Below, piece after piece: positions 28,518 to 35,837 of a stretch of 64,000 bases of DNA; position 1 is the first letter of the stretch; every line of letters begins with the position of its first letter. Under the pieces are notes generated by a model, which saw nothing but the letters and a program-made list of their open reading frames with translations, was not told where the DNA came from and ran no database searches. Source of the DNA: Clostridiisalibacter paucivorans DSM 22131. GTDB lineage: Bacteria > Bacillota > Clostridia > Tissierellales > Clostridiisalibacteraceae. Location of the stretch: NCBI RefSeq assembly GCF_000620125.1, contig NZ_JHVL01000001.1, positions 124,001-188,000 of the forward strand. The letters run 5' to 3'. Position numbers and translations under genes: made by a program.

Positions 28518-28571
28518 GATAACAATTCTCATTCTCAAATTTATGTTACCACTATTTTATATGCATGTCAA
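28518..28571 (-). promoter_or_regulatory. feoA promoter with overlapping Fur box
   Basis: On minus, TTGACA (28566-28571), a 17-nt spacer and TAACAT (28543-28548) form the promoter. The box at 28518-28536 (GAGAATGAGAATTGTTATC on minus) matches the 19-bp Fur consensus at 15 positions and covers the expected start site, which fits repression by Fe-Fur. Confidence 0.75.
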
Positions 28572-28585
28572 GTATTTATTAGTAC

Positions 28586-28656
28586 ATAGTTAGTGGTTAT
28601 TAATTAGTGACATAAATCCTATATCCTTCAACCACTAACTACTAACCACTAACTAT
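28586..28656. repeat. dispersed TTAGTAGTTAG inverted repeat, copy 3
   Basis: It runs ATAGTTAGTGGTTATTAATT...AACCACTAACTACTAACC, with a short variant centre. The stop codon of the fumarase beta gene lies in its right arm. Confidence 0.7.
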
Positions 28657-29204
28657 ATTCTATATTTCTCTCTCTCAACCTCGTATAAATTTCTCCCTTT
28701 ACAATCTATAGTAACTATGGCTGGAAAATTTTCTACATACAATTTTCTTATAGCCTCTGATTGTAAATCTTCATATGCTATTACCTTTGAACTCTTTATG
28801 GTACTGGAAATAAGAGCACCTGCTCCACCTATAGCTGTAAAGTATACAGCATTATATGCTTTCATCCCTTCTTTAACTATTGGACTCCGCTCTCCTTTAC
28901 CTATCATTCCTGAAAGTCCCAATTTCAATAGGGGCACAGTATAATCATCCATTCTATAACTCGTTGTAGGCCCTGCTGAACCTATAATCTGACCTGGTTT
29001 TGGTGGACATGGTCCCACATAATAAATTATTGCATTTTCTATATCAAAGGGTAATTCCTGACCATTTTTCATACCCTCTATCATTCTTTTATGAGCAGCA
29101 TCTCTAGCAGTATATATTTCACCAGTTATATATACCCTATCTCCTGCAACTAGTTTCTTCACAATTTCCTTTTTCAATGGTGTGTTTATATGGATCTCTT
29201 TCAC
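28653..29204 (-). CDS. fumarate hydratase, beta (C-terminal) subunit
   Basis: The 183 aa form the Fe-S hydro-lyase beta part: ITGEIYTARDAAHKRM, YVGPCPPKPGQIIGSAGPTTSYRMD and GGAGALISSTIKS. With the alpha subunit it makes a class I [4Fe-4S] fumarase, which hydrates fumarate to malate; a tartrate dehydratase cannot be excluded by sequence alone. It lies 37 nt downstream of the alpha gene. Confidence 0.9.
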   Translation of the reverse strand: MKEIHINTPLKKEIVKKLVAGDRVYITGEIYTARDAAHKRMIEGMKNGQELPFDIENAIIYYVGPCPPKPGQIIGSAGPTTSYRMDDYTVPLLKLGLSGMIGKGERSPIVKEGMKAYNAVYFTAIGGAGALISSTIKSSKVIAYEDLQSEAIRKLYVENFPAIVTIDCKGRNLYEVEREKYRI

Positions 29205-29241
29205 AATATCACTCCCTTTTAAAATAAATATTAACAGATTA

Positions 29242-30084
29242 TTATATTTCTATAGATTCATGCCTAGATACATGGCAATTTAAGTTCACAGCAATGGGCA
29301 ATCCCGCTATATGAGTAGGATATGTTTCTATATTTACTGCCAATGCAGTAGTTCTACCACCTAAACCTTGAGGCCCTATCCCTAAGCTGTTTATCTTAGA
29401 TAATAAATCCACTTCTAATTCTTTTATATGGGGCTTAGTATTATATTTGCCTACTTCTCTAAATAGTGACTTTTTAGCTAGTATACATGCCTTTTCCATA
29501 GTCCCTCCTATACCCACTCCTACTATTAATGGAGGACATGGATTCGGTCCTGCTTTTTCAACAGTTTCTACTACAAAATTCTTTATACCTTCTATCCCGT
29601 CCGAGGGTTTCAGCATAGACAATCTTCCCATATTTTCACTACCAAATCCCTTGGGAGCAAAATCTATCTTTAACTTATCTCCTCCTGTAATATCATAATG
29701 TATTATAGCAGGAGTATTGTCTTTGGTATTATCTCTTATAATAGGATCTTTAACTACAGACTTCCGTAAATAACCTGATTTATATCCTCTTCTAACACCT
29801 TCATTTATCGCATCTTTTATTGTTCCTCCCTTTATAAAGACTTCCTGTCCCATTTCAACAAAGAATACTGCCATTCCAGTATCTTGACATAAAGGCATGG
29901 TATTTTCATAGGCTATCTTTGAGTTTTCTATTATTTTATCTAATATGTCTTGACCTATAGGTGATTCTTCATTGCCTCTCATTTCTTTTATCTTTAATAG
30001 TAATTTGTCATCTAATTGACAATTGGCCTTTATACACATTTTTTCTATCGCTATAACTATATCTTCCCAATTAACTACTCTCAT
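29242..30084 (-). CDS. fumarate hydratase, alpha (N-terminal) subunit
   Basis: The Fe-S subunit (280 aa from the ATG at 30084, after AGAGAGGATGATATT) has three cluster Cys regions: PLCQDTGMAVF, GPNPCPPLIVGVGIGG and NLNCHVSRH. Clostridial class I fumarases are commonly split like this. It is the first of the two-gene unit. Confidence 0.9.
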   Translation of the reverse strand: MRVVNWEDIVIAIEKMCIKANCQLDDKLLLKIKEMRGNEESPIGQDILDKIIENSKIAYENTMPLCQDTGMAVFFVEMGQEVFIKGGTIKDAINEGVRRGYKSGYLRKSVVKDPIIRDNTKDNTPAIIHYDITGGDKLKIDFAPKGFGSENMGRLSMLKPSDGIEGIKNFVVETVEKAGPNPCPPLIVGVGIGGTMEKACILAKKSLFREVGKYNTKPHIKELEVDLLSKINSLGIGPQGLGGRTTALAVNIETYPTHIAGLPIAVNLNCHVSRHESIEI

Positions 30085-30128
30085 AATATCATCCTCTCTT
30101 TTCTTATTTCTATAATACATTATAAAAC

Positions 30129-30170
30129 AAAATAGTCATTACCCCCAATAAATAAGATAATGACTATTTT
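30129..30170 (-). terminator. terminator overlapping the small-ORF stop
   Basis: Arms AAAATAGTCATTA and TAATGACTATTTT enclose about 16 nt. On minus the stem ends in TTTTGTTTTAT. The TAG of the small gene (30164-30166) is in the first arm. Confidence 0.75.
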
Positions 30171-30340
30171 ATGACTCCAAAATTTCTATCTCTATTTCTT
30201 CTTATATTCTCATTAGACCTCTTTATATTGTTTACAGATCTATTTTTAGCATTATTATAACATTTTATAACATCTTTAAATATATATATTTGAAAAATAG
30301 TGAAGGGAATCAAAAATATACATACTATAATCCAATCCAT
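30164..30340 (-). CDS. 58-aa membrane-anchored small protein
   Basis: The ATG at 30340 has a clear site (GGGGAGAGGGTGTT). The protein begins MDWIIVCIFLIPFTIFQIYI, one membrane helix, followed by an Asn/Arg-rich basic tail (NNAKNRSVNNIKRSNENIRR). A terminator contains its stop codon, so it is a self-contained transcription unit between fumA and L25. No family was recognised. Confidence 0.6.
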   Translation of the reverse strand: MDWIIVCIFLIPFTIFQIYIFKDVIKCYNNAKNRSVNNIKRSNENIRRNRDRNFGVIK

Positions 30341-30604
30341 AACACCCTCTCCCCATACTTTTATAAATATTATATAACATTATGTCGACTTTTGTAATAG
30401 TCTTTGAGTAATAAGTTTCATTTGAAATATTTTAATTTCATCCATTATTCCCTGAATATTACTGTTTTTCTGTGCTAATCCTATTTTGTAGTGGTTTTTC
30501 CAATATGTAAAATTTGAATTTTTCTGAAATGTTTGTTTTAATATATATATTAGAGGAAATTAATATTTTCTCTAACCAATAAAATATTCAAAGGAGGAGT
30601 TAAT
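30341..30604. other. AT-rich leader of the L25/Ctc gene
   Basis: There is no further gene here. A short inverted repeat AGAGGAAATTAATATTTTCTCT (30552-30573) lies upstream of the ribosome site and could be an autoregulatory hairpin. No clear sigma-B site was found. Confidence 0.4.
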
Positions 30605-31225
30605 GTGGCAGCACCAAAGCTAAAAGCAAATATTAGAGAAGTAAATGGTACTACTAATGCTAAAAAGCTAAGGAATAGTGGCTTTACGCCAGCAGTGCTA
30701 TATAGTGGAGGAGCAGAAACAAAAAATATTGAATTACAAACCAAAGTTCTAAACAAGGTTATACAAGAACATGGTAATGGTGCTATGGTAAGTATTGAAC
30801 TTGGGGGAAGTTTTCTACCTGCCATAATAAAAGAAATTCAAAGAGATGTGGTTAAGGAGAAACTTCTTCATGTAGATTTCCAACAACTTTCCGAAAACGT
30901 TAAAGTAAAACTTACAATTCCAATAGTTTTGGAAAATAAAGAAAAAGTAGAAGACAACACTACTATAGTTCAACAACAGTTGATGGATATTGAGTTACAA
31001 TGTTTACCTAAATATATACCTTCTGCAATTTACGTAGATGCAAATATGCTGAAGAAAGAAAATTCCATAACTATAGGGAACTTAGATATATTTAAGGATG
31101 AAAATATTGAAGTATTGAACGATGAGCAAGAGATTATTGCTACACTTACTTATGCCTCGATGGGTGAATCTGAGGAAGAAGATGAATCTCTATATGAGAG
31201 TGATAAGAGCATATTAGACATGTAA
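30605..31225 (+). CDS. rplY: 50S ribosomal protein L25/general stress protein Ctc
   Basis: The 206-aa Ctc-type L25 binds 5S rRNA. The N-terminal L25 domain (about 1-95, TLR-like PKLKANIREVNGTTNAKKLR) is followed by the TL5-type C-terminal domain and an acidic tail. The start is GTG at 30605 after AAAGGAGGAGTTAAT; an ATG at 30603 is in another frame. In this window it stands alone, whereas in Bacillus it neighbours spoVC (pth). Confidence 0.92.
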   Translation: MAAPKLKANIREVNGTTNAKKLRNSGFTPAVLYSGGAETKNIELQTKVLNKVIQEHGNGAMVSIELGGSFLPAIIKEIQRDVVKEKLLHVDFQQLSENVKVKLTIPIVLENKEKVEDNTTIVQQQLMDIELQCLPKYIPSAIYVDANMLKKENSITIGNLDIFKDENIEVLNDEQEIIATLTYASMGESEEEDESLYESDKSILDM

Positions 31226-31228
31226 AAA

Positions 31229-31252
31229 AAGTGGCCAATATTGGCCACTTTT
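31229..31252. terminator. bidirectional terminator, L25/PilZ
   Basis: AAGTGGCCAATATTGGCCACTT with A- and T-runs on the two sides lies between convergent genes. Confidence 0.88.
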
Positions 31253-31588
31253 TTATTGCAATTCTTTTATCTCTCTAACAAGCCCATTGGGCATACCTAC
31301 AAATTCTAAACCGCTTCTATACATATGACCTATCTTATATGTCCATACTACCTTTGCCATAACTTGATAGGGCATTATATTTAATTTCAATGTAAACATC
31401 AATACATTTCCTATTTTCAAATATTCTTCTGAAATAACCCCTATACCTCCAAGAGATAGATCAAACATTATTAATTCCATAGGAGGATTATACCTCTTAA
31501 GCTCATTATTTTCATAGTATCTGTAACACTCTAATCTAGTAGAATACATAATCCTCGAATGTACCCTCTTGTAATCTAACTCTTCCAT
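31253..31588 (-). CDS. PilZ-domain protein
   Basis: The 111-aa single-domain PilZ protein has the c-di-GMP motifs YKRVHSR (RxxxR type) and DLSLGGIGV (D/NxSxxG). I take the ATG at 31588 (GGGGTGG site 5 nt upstream) over a GTG at 31597. It could read out c-di-GMP for motility or surface traits; the HD-GYP gene at 25512 is a possible partner. Confidence 0.88.
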   Translation of the reverse strand: MEELDYKRVHSRIMYSTRLECYRYYENNELKRYNPPMELIMFDLSLGGIGVISEEYLKIGNVLMFTLKLNIMPYQVMAKVVWTYKIGHMYRSGLEFVGMPNGLVREIKELQ

Positions 31589-31655
31589 AATTTCCACCCC
31601 ACCCTACTTACCACTACTAACTAGTTTAATATTTTTTCTTTTCTATGTCAAAGCA

Positions 31656-32597
31656 TTACTTTTCTTTCGCTTCACATTTACTTAATAAATTTTCCCATTT
31701 TATATCTATTTCATTTTGAAGTTCATCTAACAAACCTTTATTTTCTTCATTAAACAAATGTTTAAACCGTCCTTGTAACTTCAAAAATTCTGTTATTGGT
31801 CTTTTTTCTTTAGGTCTATAATTAAGCCTCCATTGTCCATCCTCCACTTCATATAGTGGCCAATAGCACGTATCAACAGCAAGTTTTATTATCTCCATTA
31901 GTTTAGGAGTCTCGTATCTCCATCCTCTGGGACAGGGAGTAAATACATTCAAAAATGCAGGTCCATTTTTATATATGGCCTTTTCTGACTTTTCATGTAT
32001 ATCTTTAAATGCTCCAAAGGGGGCAGTCTGTGCCACATATGGTATATTGTGGGCCGCCATTACTTCTGTCAAGTTCTTTCTAAATTGTTGCTTTCCAGGT
32101 AATACCTTTCCAGCAGGTGATGTTGTAGTATTAGCATATTTAGGCGTTGCAGAAGACCTCTGTATACCTGTATTCATATACGCCCCATTGTCATAACATA
32201 CATACACCATGTCATGCCCTCTTTCCATTGCCCCAGATAGTGACTGTAAACCTATATCATACGTTCCACCATCTCCTCCAAAGGCTATAAACTTATGATT
32301 ATCTTTTACTTTGCCCTTTTTCTTCAATATATTATATGCTGCCTCCACCCCACTCAATGTAGCTGCCGCATTCTCAAAGGCATTGTGTATAAAAGAATCC
32401 TTCCATGCTGTATATGGATATAAAAATGAAGATACCTCTAAACAACCAGTAGCTGCTGCTATTACAGCTTTATCTTCAGGTTTTATGCACCTCAATACTG
32501 CTCTTACTGTTACACCAGCACCACATCCAGCACAAAGTCTATGTCCTCCAGTAAATCTGTCTTCTAGTTTTGCAGCTTCTTTTAATGTTATAGCCAT
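31656..32597 (-). CDS. porB: 2-oxoacid:ferredoxin oxidoreductase beta subunit (TPP-binding)
   Basis: The 313 aa have cluster Cys in CAGCG (22-25) and GCLEVSSF (about 51), the thiamine-PP site GGDGGTYDIGLQSLSGAMERG with DNGAYMNTG, and CPRGW toward the C-terminus. In a four-subunit pyruvate synthase this subunit holds TPP and part of the Fe-S. Pyruvate is the likeliest substrate, though branched-chain oxoacids are possible. It is the last gene of the porGDAB unit. Confidence 0.93.
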   Translation of the reverse strand: MAITLKEAAKLEDRFTGGHRLCAGCGAGVTVRAVLRCIKPEDKAVIAAATGCLEVSSFLYPYTAWKDSFIHNAFENAAATLSGVEAAYNILKKKGKVKDNHKFIAFGGDGGTYDIGLQSLSGAMERGHDMVYVCYDNGAYMNTGIQRSSATPKYANTTTSPAGKVLPGKQQFRKNLTEVMAAHNIPYVAQTAPFGAFKDIHEKSEKAIYKNGPAFLNVFTPCPRGWRYETPKLMEIIKLAVDTCYWPLYEVEDGQWRLNYRPKEKRPITEFLKLQGRFKHLFNEENKGLLDELQNEIDIKWENLLSKCEAKEK

Positions 32598-32607
32598 TTT
32601 ATCCCTC

Positions 32608-33786
32608 CTACTCCTTTAGTCCCAAATAATTATATATATTATCTACTGTTCCCCTTTCTAATATCCAAAACATCTCATCGTATACCTTTAATATGTCATC
32701 CTTTCTTACATCCCTTCCTCCTAGTCCATATATATAATTTACAATCTTAGGACTCTCTTGTCCGTACAATGCAGATCTTACCTCTACAAACATAGGGCCT
32801 CCTGCATCTGAAAAGCTTTCAGCCTTATCCATTACTGCTACAACCTTTACATTGGAAAGGGCCTTTTTCAACTCCGAAGATGGAAATGGTCTAAATACCC
32901 TTAACTTTATAAGACCTGCCTTGGCACCATTTTCTCTTATCATATCTACAACCTCTTTTGCAGTTCCTGCTGTAGAATTTAATACTATTATTGCTACCTC
33001 TGCATCTTCCATTCTATACTCTTCAAAAAGACCATATTTTCTTCCAGATATTTGCTCGTACTCTTTTGCCACATCCAATATAATATCTTTGGCATTTTTT
33101 ATACCTTCAGCCTGTTGCCTCTTATGTTCGAAATAATGGGGCGGTAAATCTAATGGTCCCATGGCTACAGGCTCCTGGGTATTCAATAAGTATTCTGTGG
33201 GATTATATTCTCCTATAAATGCTCTGACTTTATTGGTGTCTAAAATCTCTATATTCTCTACAGAATGACTTATTATAAAGCCATCCAAACATACCATTAC
33301 TGGCAGTTTAACATTACCATGTTCCGATATCTTAATTGCTTGAATTATATTGTCATATGCCTCTTGATTATCTTCTGAATAAAGCTGTATCCACCCTGAA
33401 TCTCTAGCGCCCATGGAGTCACTATGGTCATTATGTATGTTGATAGGTCCTGATAATGCCCTATTTATAACAGACATAACTATGGGGAGTCTCATAGATG
33501 ATGCTATATATAATATTTCCCACATCAATGCCAATCCGTTGGCGGATGTTGCTGTCATTACCCTTGCTCCCGCTGCCGATGCACCTACACATGCACTCAT
33601 GGCACTATGCTCACTTTCTACTGCAACAAACTCTGTATCCACAGTCCCATTGGCTACAAATTGAGAAAAATATTGAGGTACTTCTGTCGACGGTGTTATG
33701 GGGAATGCTGCCACTACATCGGGATTAATCTGTTTCATAGCTGTTGCAATAGCTTCATTTCCACTTAATTTATCCTTTATACTCAT
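32608..33786 (-). CDS. porA: 2-oxoacid:ferredoxin oxidoreductase alpha subunit
   Basis: The 392 aa start MSIKDKLSGNEAIATAMKQI; PITPSTEVPQYF and VAVESEHSAMSACVGASAAGARVMTATSANGLALM are typical of domain I. It joins the beta subunit in oxidative decarboxylation of pyruvate to acetyl-CoA with ferredoxin reduction. It lies 10 nt ahead of porB. Confidence 0.94.
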   Translation of the reverse strand: MSIKDKLSGNEAIATAMKQINPDVVAAFPITPSTEVPQYFSQFVANGTVDTEFVAVESEHSAMSACVGASAAGARVMTATSANGLALMWEILYIASSMRLPIVMSVINRALSGPINIHNDHSDSMGARDSGWIQLYSEDNQEAYDNIIQAIKISEHGNVKLPVMVCLDGFIISHSVENIEILDTNKVRAFIGEYNPTEYLLNTQEPVAMGPLDLPPHYFEHKRQQAEGIKNAKDIILDVAKEYEQISGRKYGLFEEYRMEDAEVAIIVLNSTAGTAKEVVDMIRENGAKAGLIKLRVFRPFPSSELKKALSNVKVVAVMDKAESFSDAGGPMFVEVRSALYGQESPKIVNYIYGLGGRDVRKDDILKVYDEMFWILERGTVDNIYNYLGLKE

Positions 33787-33793
33787 ATTAAAA

Positions 33794-34138
33794 TCACTCC
33801 TTTACAAAATCATAAGCATCAAAGGGACATACCTCTACACATACTCCGCAGCCCTTACAATGGTCATAATCAATACCTGTAACCCTGCCTTCTTTATCCA
33901 CCAAAATAGATACATCTGGACAAACTGGAAAACACATACCACACTGCTTACATATATCTTTTTTCCACACTGGTTTCATAGATCTCCATTCTCCAGTTTT
34001 ATATTCTTTAGCATTTCCCGTCTTGCGAATAATCCCCGCTTTATCCATCTCACGCCAAGATAAATTCCCCTTGCTTTTATCCCCAGCTTGGTGTTTATCT
34101 CCACCTATAATCATTGCCCTATTACTCTTATCCTTCAC
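33794..34138 (-). CDS. porD: 2-oxoacid:ferredoxin oxidoreductase delta subunit (2[4Fe-4S])
   Basis: The 114 aa include two cluster motifs, CKQCGMCFPVCPD and CKGCGVCVEVCP (about 60-105), after a 50-residue N-terminal extension. It overlaps porG by 11 nt and starts with GTG. It passes electrons from the TPP site to free ferredoxin. Confidence 0.93.
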   Translation of the reverse strand: MKDKSNRAMIIGGDKHQAGDKSKGNLSWREMDKAGIIRKTGNAKEYKTGEWRSMKPVWKKDICKQCGMCFPVCPDVSILVDKEGRVTGIDYDHCKGCGVCVEVCPFDAYDFVKE

Positions 34139-34715
34139 CTCTGCTTACCTCCTCAAATGCTAATTTAACAGCATCCATATTCCCCTTTATTAGATTAGGC
34201 TTAGTGGAAAACTTATGCTGAAAAGCCTTTTCTATTGCATCTAAAAAAGTATCCCCGTCCATTATATTTATTACCTTTGCTATTGCTCCCAGCATAGGGG
34301 TATTAGGAAAATACCTTCCTATTGTATCCATAGATATTTGATGTGCATCTATACAATAGACCTTCCCTTTATATCCATTTAGATGTGTTCTAAATTCTTC
34401 AGGACTTTTTTTAGAATTTATTACTATGGCTCCCTCTGATTTTAATCCAGCTGTTACATCAATATCTTTTATTAATGACTCATCTACTACTACCACATAA
34501 TCGGGTTCATAAATATTGGAGTGTAATCTTATCTTTTCATTACTGATTCTGTTATAGGCAGTAATAGGTGCCCCCATTCTTTCTGGGCCATACTCAGGAA
34601 ACCCCTGTATATATTTCCCTGTAGCAAATGCTGCTTCAGCTAAAAGCAAAGACCCTGTTTTAGCTCCTTGTCCTCCTCTACCATGCCACCTTATCTCTAC
34701 TATTTCCTTTGACAC
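34128..34715 (-). CDS. porG: 2-oxoacid:ferredoxin oxidoreductase gamma subunit
   Basis: The 195 aa begin EIVEIRWHGRGGQGAKTGSLLLAEAA, the CoA-binding-related gamma domain; ERMGAPITAYNR is conserved. The start is GTG at 34715 after AAGGGAGGTAGAGCAT. It is first in the order gamma-delta-alpha-beta, the archaeal/Thermotoga arrangement, in contrast to the fused single-chain PFOR common in Clostridia. Confidence 0.93.
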   Translation of the reverse strand: MSKEIVEIRWHGRGGQGAKTGSLLLAEAAFATGKYIQGFPEYGPERMGAPITAYNRISNEKIRLHSNIYEPDYVVVVDESLIKDIDVTAGLKSEGAIVINSKKSPEEFRTHLNGYKGKVYCIDAHQISMDTIGRYFPNTPMLGAIAKVINIMDGDTFLDAIEKAFQHKFSTKPNLIKGNMDAVKLAFEEVSRGEG

Positions 34716-34808
34716 ATGCTCTACCTCCCTTATATATAAATTTTATTAAAGCTATACGATGATATTTTTCCTTCCATTTCAAGTTTTAATACATAATAAG
34801 CAAAAAAA

Positions 34809-34830
34809 TAAAACCCATAATGGGTTTTAT
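34809..34830 (-). terminator. terminator after bofA
   Basis: ATAAAACCCA/TGGGTTTTAT; on minus it is followed by TTTTTTTG. Confidence 0.85.
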
Positions 34831-34833
34831 CAT

Positions 34834-35106
34834 CTATAACACATATTTAATTATCAATAAGAGTATGACCCCTGGAACTCCTAAAAAGCCTACTACCAAT
34901 GCTGTAATAGGATTTATACCCAAAGATATACCAAAAAAACCCCCTACTATATTTATTAAAAATAAAGCAACACCACCTATTAGTCCGTTTATTATGAGCT
35001 TGAAAATATATTTAAGGGGAACAATAAGAATCATACCTAATACATAGAGTAATATTAGACCAAAGGCATAAGCAAATATAACACTAAGCTCAATTCCCAT
35101 ACCCAA
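34834..35106 (-). CDS. bofA: pro-sigma-K processing inhibitor BofA family
   Basis: The 90-aa two- or three-helix membrane protein is of the BofA type (VPLKYIFKLIINGLIGGVALFLIN, GINPITALVVGFLGVPGVILLLI). In Bacillus it holds SpoIVFB inactive until the late mother-cell stage. The best-spaced start is a TTG at 35106 (AAGGTGG site); an ATG lies at 35100. With yaaL it is the end of the ancestral dnaX-ebfC-recR-yaaL-bofA cluster, now split. Confidence 0.9.
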   Translation of the reverse strand: MGMGIELSVIFAYAFGLILLYVLGMILIVPLKYIFKLIINGLIGGVALFLINIVGGFFGISLGINPITALVVGFLGVPGVILLLIIKYVL

Positions 35107-35270
35107 ATAACACCACCTTCTTCTTAGCTCTTAGTTCTTAGTTCTTAGCTCTTAGTTCTCAGTTCTTAGTTCTTAGCTCTTAGTTCTCAGTTCTTAGCTC
35201 TTAGGGGGCACTAGCGCCCACCTTCTTTCCTGAGAACTAGGATCTAAGATCTAAGAACTACTTTTACCAA
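35107..35270. repeat. TTCTTAGCTCTTAG tandem and inverted repeat
   Basis: From 35121 to 35203 the words TTCTTAG, CTCTTAG and TTCTCAG alternate in tandem. At 35231-35260 the reverse sense appears (GAGAACTAGGATCTAAGATC then TAAGAACTA), so the whole can fold back. It contains no gene. The rest of the gap up to 35462 holds dispersed-repeat copy 4. Confidence 0.8.
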
Positions 35271-35340
35271 AAACTATCTTTGTCCTTACTAATAATATAT
35301 ACCCTTTTCTCTATAAATAGAACAGTAGCAAGTATAAAAT

Positions 35341-35439
35341 AAGTTAGTAGCTAATAGTTAGTAGTTCTTAGTTTTATGATGAAATCCTTCGGATTTCCAC
35401 CATCAACTACTAACTACTAGCTACGAACTACTAACTTTT
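35341..35439. repeat. dispersed TTAGTAGTTAG inverted repeat, copy 4
   Basis: The left arm is AAGTTAGTAGCTAATAGTTA, the centre ATGATGAAATCCTTCGGATT then TCCACCATC, and the right arm AACTACTAACTACTAGCTAC ending in CTAACTT. It lies between bofA and yaaL. Confidence 0.8.
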
Positions 35440-35462
35440 TTATACCTTTATAAAATTAATCG

Positions 35463-35768
35463 CTATTGTTCCATTAATATATATTTTGCCTTGCTATTTT
35501 CTCTTTTCAACTTCTTTAAGAAATAAATGTATTTAAGTCTAGCTGCTTCCATACTATATATAGCGTGGTCTACTAAATCTGGATCGGTAACATTTTCAAA
35601 ATAAATCTGGGCTATCTTCCATTCTTTGTATGCATTTCTCAAAGAGGTAACATCATCTTTTTCTTTGTCAGTATCAAATATAATTTTATTTTTCAACACT
35701 TTCAGTATATCTAATCTACTCTTCTCCCGAACTTTTTCTTCATTATTTTTAGATAGAGATTCTTCCAT
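35463..35768 (-). CDS. yaaL: YaaL/DUF2508 protein
   Basis: From the ATG at 35768 (101 aa, GGGGG site 7 nt before) the protein is helical and charged. The DUF2508 block (SLRNAYKEWKIAQIYFENVTDPDLVDHAIYSMEAARLKYIY) fills residues about 40-85. Function is unknown; in other Firmicutes it sits between recR and bofA, here 10 kb away from recR. Confidence 0.87.
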   Translation of the reverse strand: MEESLSKNNEEKVREKSRLDILKVLKNKIIFDTDKEKDDVTSLRNAYKEWKIAQIYFENVTDPDLVDHAIYSMEAARLKYIYFLKKLKRENSKAKYILMEQ

Positions 35769-35837
35769 ATTCATTCCCCCAATATCAATAATTTGACTTC
35801 TCCTTTTATTTATAATTATTGACATAGGTAGGATGTT

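Noticed and set aside
35121-35260. CRISPR-like array
   Set aside because: Repeats are 7-14 nt with no unique spacers, and no cas genes are nearby.
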